Assembly: GCA_017615375.1 (NCBI GenBank)
Contig: JAGAAH010000007.1
Coordinates: 1 to 10,458 of the forward strand
Length of the DNA: 10,458 nucleotides
Direction: 5' to 3'
Source: Lachnospiraceae bacterium
Lineage (GTDB): Bacteria; Bacillota; Clostridia; Lachnospirales; Lachnospiraceae
Shown here: one piece after another, positions 7,011 through 10,458 of the stretch
How the letters are laid out: each line of letters begins with the position of its first letter
How positions within the stretch are numbered: the first letter of the stretch is position 1
The notes under the pieces: model-generated
The model's database searches: none
Told to the model about the DNA's origin: nothing
The model's input: the letters and a program-made list of their open reading frames with translations, nothing else
Translations under genes and position numbers: made by a program

Positions 7011-7256
7011 GTGGCCGCTTTGAAGATTATTTTAGCAATTCTTTTTATATTGGCAGGACTTGCACTTACAGTTATAGTGCTTATGCAGGAAGGTAAGCAG
7101 CAGGGTCTTGGAGCAATCAGTGGTGCAGCTGAGACATATTGGGGCAAGAATAAGGGACGTTCGATGGAAGGTATACTTGTAAAGGTTACGACAGCTTTGG
7201 TTGTAGTATTTTTATTAGTTTCATTATTACTTAACATCCCTGCACTTTCATTATAA
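7011..7256 (+). CDS. secG: SecG, protein translocase subunit
   Basis: SecG is the small membrane subunit of the SecYEG channel and aids SecA-driven protein export. The 81-residue protein has two hydrophobic segments (about 3-25 and 54-76) joined by a loop beginning VLMQEGKQQGLGAISG (23-38), which is the family signature. The start codon is GTG. AGGAGGG at 6997-7003 lies seven bases before it and decides the start. The gene has its own promoter upstream and an intrinsic terminator 13 bases after its stop. The order secG, rnr, smpB, ssrA is a familiar Firmicute arrangement and supports the call. The two exported proteins encoded just upstream are plausible Sec clients, but that link is only positional. 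Confidence 0.94.
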   Translation: MAALKIILAILFILAGLALTVIVLMQEGKQQGLGAISGAAETYWGKNKGRSMEGILVKVTTALVVVFLLVSLLLNIPALSL

Positions 7257-7269
7257 TTGGTCAATATTA

Positions 7270-7301
7270 AGGCTGTCGATTAATCGGCAGCTTATTTTTT
7301 T
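7270..7301 (+). terminator. Intrinsic terminator after secG
   Basis: GCTGTCGA (7272-7279) pairs with TCGGCAGC (7284-7291) through one G-U pair and a TTAA loop. A further A-T pair and a G-U pair can extend the base. The stem is followed by TTATTTTTTT. It lies between secG and rnr, so rnr is either reached by partial readthrough or has its own weak promoter in 7302-7340, where I see no convincing -35/-10 pair. Confidence 0.85.
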
Positions 7302-7348
7302 ACCGCAGCGTAGAATAATTATGCAGTGAGAAGCATTAAGGAGACGAC

Positions 7349-9475
7349 ATGGCAAAGAGTCTTGAAGAAAGAAAGAAAATATTGCTTGAGCTTATGCAGG
7401 ACGACATGTATGTTCCGATGCGTGAGAAAGAACTTGCAATCATAATGCAGCTTCCGAAGGAAAGAAGATCCGAGCTTACGGAAGCATTGGATGCGTTACT
7501 CTTTGAATCGAAGATTGAGTGCTCGAAGCGCGGTAAGTATTCGATTATGCAGGATAAGACTGTGGAGGGAACTTTTATAGGGACAAGAAACGGATACGGC
7601 TTTGTATCGCTGCCGGATAGAGACGAGGATATCTTTATTCCGGAAAAGGATACCGGTCATGCCATGCACGGAGACGAAGTACGCGTTCTTTTACTTGCGA
7701 CTCCGAGAGGCAAGCGCCAGGAAGGCCGTGTTGTTGAAATATTGAATCACGCGAACAATGAGATAGTGGGATTCTTTGAGAAAAGCTCATCCTACGGATT
7801 TGTATTACCTGATAATCAGCGCTTGAACGAGGACATCTTTATCCCGGAAAAGTGCGTTAACGGCGCAAAGTACGGTGATAAGGTTATATGCAGACTTACT
7901 TCGTACGGTGATGAGAAGAAGAAGCCTGAGGGTGAGATTATCGAGATTCTTGGGTCATCAAAGGACGTCGGCGTGGATATTCTGTCGATTGCAAGAGCAT
8001 ACGGCATGAAAGAAGAATTCCCGGAAGAAGTGGAAAAAGAGCTCGAGGCATTTGCGGATGAAGTGCCGGAGGCTGATAAAGCGGGAAGACTCGACCTTCG
8101 CAATGTTCAGATGGTAACAATTGACGGTGTGGATGCAAAAGACCTTGATGATGCCGTATCGGTGACTTTTGATGGTGAGAAGTACGAGCTTGGCGTTCAT
8201 ATTGCGGACGTATCGAATTATGTAAGAGAGAAAACGGCTCTTAATAAAGAAGGATATAACAGAGCAACTTCGGTATATCTTGCGGATAGAGTTATTCCGA
8301 TGTTGCCGAGAAAGCTTTCTAACGGACTTTGCTCATTAAATGAAGGCGTGGACCGCCTTGCATTAAGCTGTATTATGACCATAGATGCAAAGGGTGTTAT
8401 CACGGACCATAAGATAGTGGAGACTGTGATTAACGTAGACAGAAGAATGAGCTATCCGGATGTTAAAGCGATTCTCGTGGATAACGATCCGGCGCTTTGC
8501 GAGAAATATAAGGAACTTGTACAGATGTTCTTCACGATGCGTGACCTGGCAGCGCTTTTACGTGCAAACAGAAAAAAGCGCGGTTCCATAGATTTTGACT
8601 TGCCGGAGACGAAGGTAGTGCTTGATGCAAATGGCCATACGATTGATATCGTGCCTTATGAGAGAAATGTCGCTACCAATATGATTGAGGACTTTATGCT
8701 TGCGGCAAACGAGACGGTTGCGGAAGAGTATTACTTCAGAGAATTGCCGTTTTTATATAGAAGTCATGAGAAGCCTGATTCCGAGAAGATTGAGGAATTG
8801 ACGAGTCTTCTTAATAATCTCGGTTATACGCTTAAGGGTAAGCATGGCGAAGTGCACCCTAAAGAAATGCAGAAGTTGCTTGCCAAGATTGACGGAGAGC
8901 CGGAAGCCGGTCTTATTATGAGATTATCGCTTCGCTCAATGCAGCAGGCACGATATACTGCGCAGAATCTCGGACATTATGGCCTGGCAGCCAAGTATTA
9001 CTGCCATTTCACATCGCCGATTCGAAGATACCCTGATTTGCAGATTCATAGAATTATTAAGGAAAACCTGCACGGCAAGCTTAACGAGAAGAGAATCGAG
9101 CATTATAAGGATATGCTTGATGAAGTAGGACAGCATTGTTCATCGAGAGAACGTCGTGCCGACGAGGTTGAAAGAGAGACAATCAAGTTAAAGAAGATAG
9201 AATATATGCAGGATCATTTCAACGAAGTATTTACCGGTGTGGTTTCGGGAGTTACCGATTACGGTATCTATGTGGAACTGCCGAATACGGTCGAAGGAAT
9301 GGTAAGAATGGTTGATATTCCGGGAGATTACTATCAGTATGTGGCTGAAGAATTTGCGGTAATCGGCAAGGATACCGGCAAGACTTATAAGCTCGGTATG
9401 GAAGTTAAGGTTATGCTTAAGGATATCGACAGACTGTCGCGAACGCTTGATTTTATTTTCGTTGAGGAAGACTAA
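7349..9475 (+). CDS. rnr: Ribonuclease R (3'-5' exoribonuclease)
   Basis: RNase R degrades structured RNA from the 3' end and removes mRNAs released by trans-translation. The 708 residues follow the family layout: N-terminal winged-helix region (about 1-68), two cold-shock/OB domains (about 72-133 and 138-200, each containing an EDIFIPEK motif), the RNB catalytic domain (about 245-575), and a C-terminal S1 domain (about 625-705, [16 protein letters not shown]). The metal-binding aspartates are present in [16 protein letters not shown] as Asp259, Asp265, Asp267 and Asp268. The RNB signature [16 protein letters not shown] is at 553-568. The lysine-rich tail found in E. coli RNase R is absent. 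AAGGAG at 7338-7343 precedes the ATG by five bases. The TAA stop shares one base with the smpB ATG, indicating coupling with its partner in ribosome rescue. Confidence 0.96.
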   Translation: MAKSLEERKKILLELMQDDMYVPMREKELAIIMQLPKERRSELTEALDALLFESKIECSKRGKYSIMQDKTVEGTFIGTRNGYGFVSLPDRDEDIFIPEKDTGHAMHGDEVRVLLLATPRGKRQEGRVVEILNHANNEIVGFFEKSSSYGFVLPDNQRLNEDIFIPEKCVNGAKYGDKVICRLTSYGDEKKKPEGEIIEILGSSKDVGVDILSIARAYGMKEEFPEEVEKELEAFADEVPEADKAGRLDLRNVQMVTIDGVDAKDLDDAVSVTFDGEKYELGVHIADVSNYVREKTALNKEGYNRATSVYLADRVIPMLPRKLSNGLCSLNEGVDRLALSCIMTIDAKGVITDHKIVETVINVDRRMSYPDVKAILVDNDPALCEKYKELVQMFFTMRDLAALLRANRKKRGSIDFDLPETKVVLDANGHTIDIVPYERNVATNMIEDFMLAANETVAEEYYFRELPFLYRSHEKPDSEKIEELTSLLNNLGYTLKGKHGEVHPKEMQKLLAKIDGEPEAGLIMRLSLRSMQQARYTAQNLGHYGLAAKYYCHFTSPIRRYPDLQIHRIIKENLHGKLNEKRIEHYKDMLDEVGQHCSSRERRADEVERETIKLKKIEYMQDHFNEVFTGVVSGVTDYGIYVELPNTVEGMVRMVDIPGDYYQYVAEEFAVIGKDTGKTYKLGMEVKVMLKDIDRLSRTLDFIFVEED

Positions 9476-9939
9476 TGAGTACAGATAATTACAAGCTTAT
9501 AGCTAACAATAAAAAAGCATACCACGAGTATTTTATCGAAGATAAATACGAGGCGGGAATAGAGCTTTTCGGAACAGAGGTTAAGTCTGTCCGTATGGGG
9601 CAGTGCTCGATTAAGGAGGCATTCCTTAGAATCGAGAAAGGCGAGATGTGGATATACGGTATGCATATCAATCCTTACGAGAAAGGCAATATTTTCAATA
9701 AAGACCCTCTCCGCCCGAAGAAATTGCTTCTTCATAAAGTGGAGACGCGTAAACTCCTTGCTAAAAGCACTGAAGCGGGATATACTTTGGTGCCGCTGCA
9801 GGTGTATCTTAAGGGTTCTCTCGTAAAGGTAGAGATAGCGCTTGCAAAAGGTAAGAAATTATATGACAAGCGTGCCGATATTGCGGCAAAAGATGCGAAG
9901 CGAGAGATTCAAAGAGAGTTTAAAGCAAGAAATATGTAG
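9475..9939 (+). CDS. smpB: SmpB, tmRNA-binding protein
   Basis: SmpB binds the tRNA-like part of tmRNA and places it in the A site of stalled ribosomes. The 154-residue length is normal. Family motifs are [20 protein letters not shown] (12-31), GTEVKSVR (33-40), [11 protein letters not shown] (77-87), and GKKLYDKR (126-133), followed by the basic C-terminal tail to KARNM that reads the empty mRNA channel. The ATG overlaps the rnr stop by one base, and GAGG at 9464-9467 inside the rnr end can serve as ribosome binding site. The ssrA promoter begins three bases after the smpB stop, so the protein and its RNA partner are adjacent. Confidence 0.97.
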   Translation: MSTDNYKLIANNKKAYHEYFIEDKYEAGIELFGTEVKSVRMGQCSIKEAFLRIEKGEMWIYGMHINPYEKGNIFNKDPLRPKKLLLHKVETRKLLAKSTEAGYTLVPLQVYLKGSLVKVEIALAKGKKLYDKRADIAAKDAKREIQREFKARNM

Positions 9940-9941
9940 CC

Positions 9942-9970
9942 TTGAAATGAAGGCGCTTTTCTAATATAAT
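9942..9970 (+). promoter_or_regulatory. Near-consensus sigma-A promoter for ssrA
   Basis: TTGAAA at 9942-9947 and a perfect TATAAT at 9965-9970 are separated by 17 bases. Transcription would start near 9977, leaving a leader of about 16 bases before the mature tmRNA 5' end, for RNase P to remove. The strength fits the high abundance expected of tmRNA and frees it from smpB transcription. Confidence 0.85.
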
Positions 9971-9992
9971 GGTTAATACAATTTAATAGCTT

Positions 9993-10330
9993 GGGCTAGT
10001 ACCGGTTTCGACGGGGATTATGAAGCTTAAGAAGCGAGTCGTATGGTAATGCGTTAAATGGCCAAATTAAAATTAAACGCTGAAGATAATTTAGCATACG
10101 CTGCCTAGTTGCAGCAGTCGCCCTTAGTACACCTACATACCAAGGATCCGACTTCATCTTTGTAGGAAACGACGTTATCAAAGCTTTGAGATGGCGGGCG
10201 TATTATGAAGCTACTAAAGCATAAATCCTGTTTGTAGGAGTTATGTGGAGGGAATGTAAAAATACAAACTACACTCGTAGAAGGGCCGGGAATTGGCTTT
10301 TGGACACGGGTTCGACTCCCGTCTAGTCCA
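9993..10330 (+). ncRNA. ssrA: tmRNA (transfer-messenger RNA)
   Basis: tmRNA rescues ribosomes stalled on broken mRNAs: it enters charged with alanine, then serves as template for a degradation tag. The ends form a tRNA-like half. GGGCTAG (9993-9999) pairs over seven positions with CTAGTCC (10323-10329), and the third pair is G-U, the alanine identity element. Next to it is a T arm with stem ACGGG/CCCGT (10306-10310, 10318-10322) and loop TTCGACT. The conserved 5' stretch GGTTTCGACGGGG (10004-10016) is present. The tag frame runs 10079-10108. The discriminator base is A at 10330, but the following bases are CTA instead of CCA, so the CCA tail would have to be added after processing. The length of about 338 bases is normal for a one-piece tmRNA. 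smpB directly upstream supports the call. Confidence 0.96.
10079..10108 (+). other. tmRNA tag-peptide reading frame
   Basis: The resume codon GCT at 10079 starts A-E-D-N-L-A-Y-A-A, ending in TAG at 10106-10108. With the alanine carried by tmRNA, the full tag is AAEDNLAYAA. The hydrophobic AYAA end is the type recognised by ClpXP-like proteases, and the acidic AEDN start is typical of clostridial tags. Translation resumes here without a start codon, so ORF finders miss it. Confidence 0.93.
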
Positions 10331-10332
10331 CT

Positions 10333-10367
10333 AAAAAAGAAGAACTGAAATCAGTTCTTCTTTTTTT
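10333..10367. terminator. Bidirectional intrinsic terminator between ssrA and the convergent maf-like gene
   Basis: GAAGAACTGA (10339-10348) pairs perfectly with TCAGTTCTTC (10351-10360). A run of A lies before it (10333-10338) and a run of seven T after it (10361-10367). Read on the + strand it ends ssrA two bases after the mature RNA end. Read on the - strand the A-run becomes a U-tail and it ends the maf-like gene just after its stop. The two-base centre means the innermost pair or pairs will open to make a workable loop. Confidence 0.9.
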
Positions 10368-10368
10368 A

Positions 10369-10458
10369 TTATCTATTAAGTTCTCTATAAACTCTGGCTA
10401 GTGGCAAACCAACCACATTATTGTAATCGCCACTAATCTTCTCAACAAGTACAGCTCC
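10369..10458 (-). CDS. maf: Maf-family nucleotide pyrophosphatase, C-terminal end only
   Basis: On the - strand the window edge enters an open frame of 29 codons ending in TAA. It contains EKISGDYNNVVGLPLARVY, which matches the conserved C-terminus of Maf proteins (E-x-I-x-G-D-Y-x-N-V-V-G-L-P-L). Maf enzymes are cytoplasmic house-cleaning pyrophosphatases that hydrolyse dTTP, UTP or modified nucleotides. Most of the gene lies right of the window, so the active-site signature and the subgroup cannot be seen. It is convergent with ssrA and shares its terminator. Confidence 0.88.
   Translation of the reverse strand, partial: GAVLVEKISGDYNNVVGLPLARVYRELNR

Noticed and set aside
9996..10181. 61-codon open frame on the - strand inside ssrA
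   Set aside because: It is antisense to the structured tmRNA and has no homology signature that I recognise.

Overview
The window looks like a chromosomal stretch from an anaerobic Firmicute of the Clostridia, most likely a member of the Lachnospiraceae. The evidence is the low-to-moderate GC, strong AGGAGG-type ribosome binding sites, the Firmicute order secG-rnr-smpB-ssrA, a PurF with a propeptide and four cysteines of the Bacillus [4Fe-4S] type, and a tmRNA tag ending LAYAA. The family assignment is inference from gene content. No species name can be supported.

Positions 1-3702 hold tightly packed housekeeping genes on the + strand. They are the 3' tail of plsY overlapping gpsA (phospholipid precursor synthesis), a dUTPase, an orotate-phosphoribosyltransferase-like protein, and purF (first step of purine synthesis). 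Gaps are short or absent and no promoter or terminator is visible, so these genes are probably co-transcribed from a promoter left of the window.

Positions 3703-6897 hold two exported proteins of cysteine-peptidase fold. The first is a 785-residue secreted multidomain protein: papain-like C1 domain, lectin-like domain, Ig-like domain, proline-rich linker and two fibronectin-III-like repeats. Its nucleophile cysteine position is glycine, so it is predicted to be a pseudo-peptidase. The second is a membrane-anchored C39-like protein with its Cys and His intact. The C1 coding sequence starts with a leucine codon bias very different from its neighbours and from its own second half.

Positions 6898-10332 are the secretion and ribosome-rescue block. 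A good sigma-A-type promoter drives secG, which ends in an intrinsic terminator. It is followed by rnr (RNase R), smpB overlapping it by one base, and ssrA (tmRNA) with its own near-consensus promoter directly after the smpB stop. RNase R, SmpB and tmRNA act together in trans-translation: SmpB delivers tmRNA to stalled ribosomes and RNase R degrades the faulty mRNA. The tmRNA encodes the tag AEDNLAYAA and does not encode the 3' CCA.

The right edge holds a short hairpin terminator that can serve both strands and the C-terminus of a convergent maf-like gene on the - strand. Most of the window is ordinary core genome. The parts worth a second look are the catalytically dead C1 protein, the phosphoribosyltransferase without the usual acidic pair in its PRPP loop, and the tmRNA 3' end. 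I did not find a clearly new multi-gene system.
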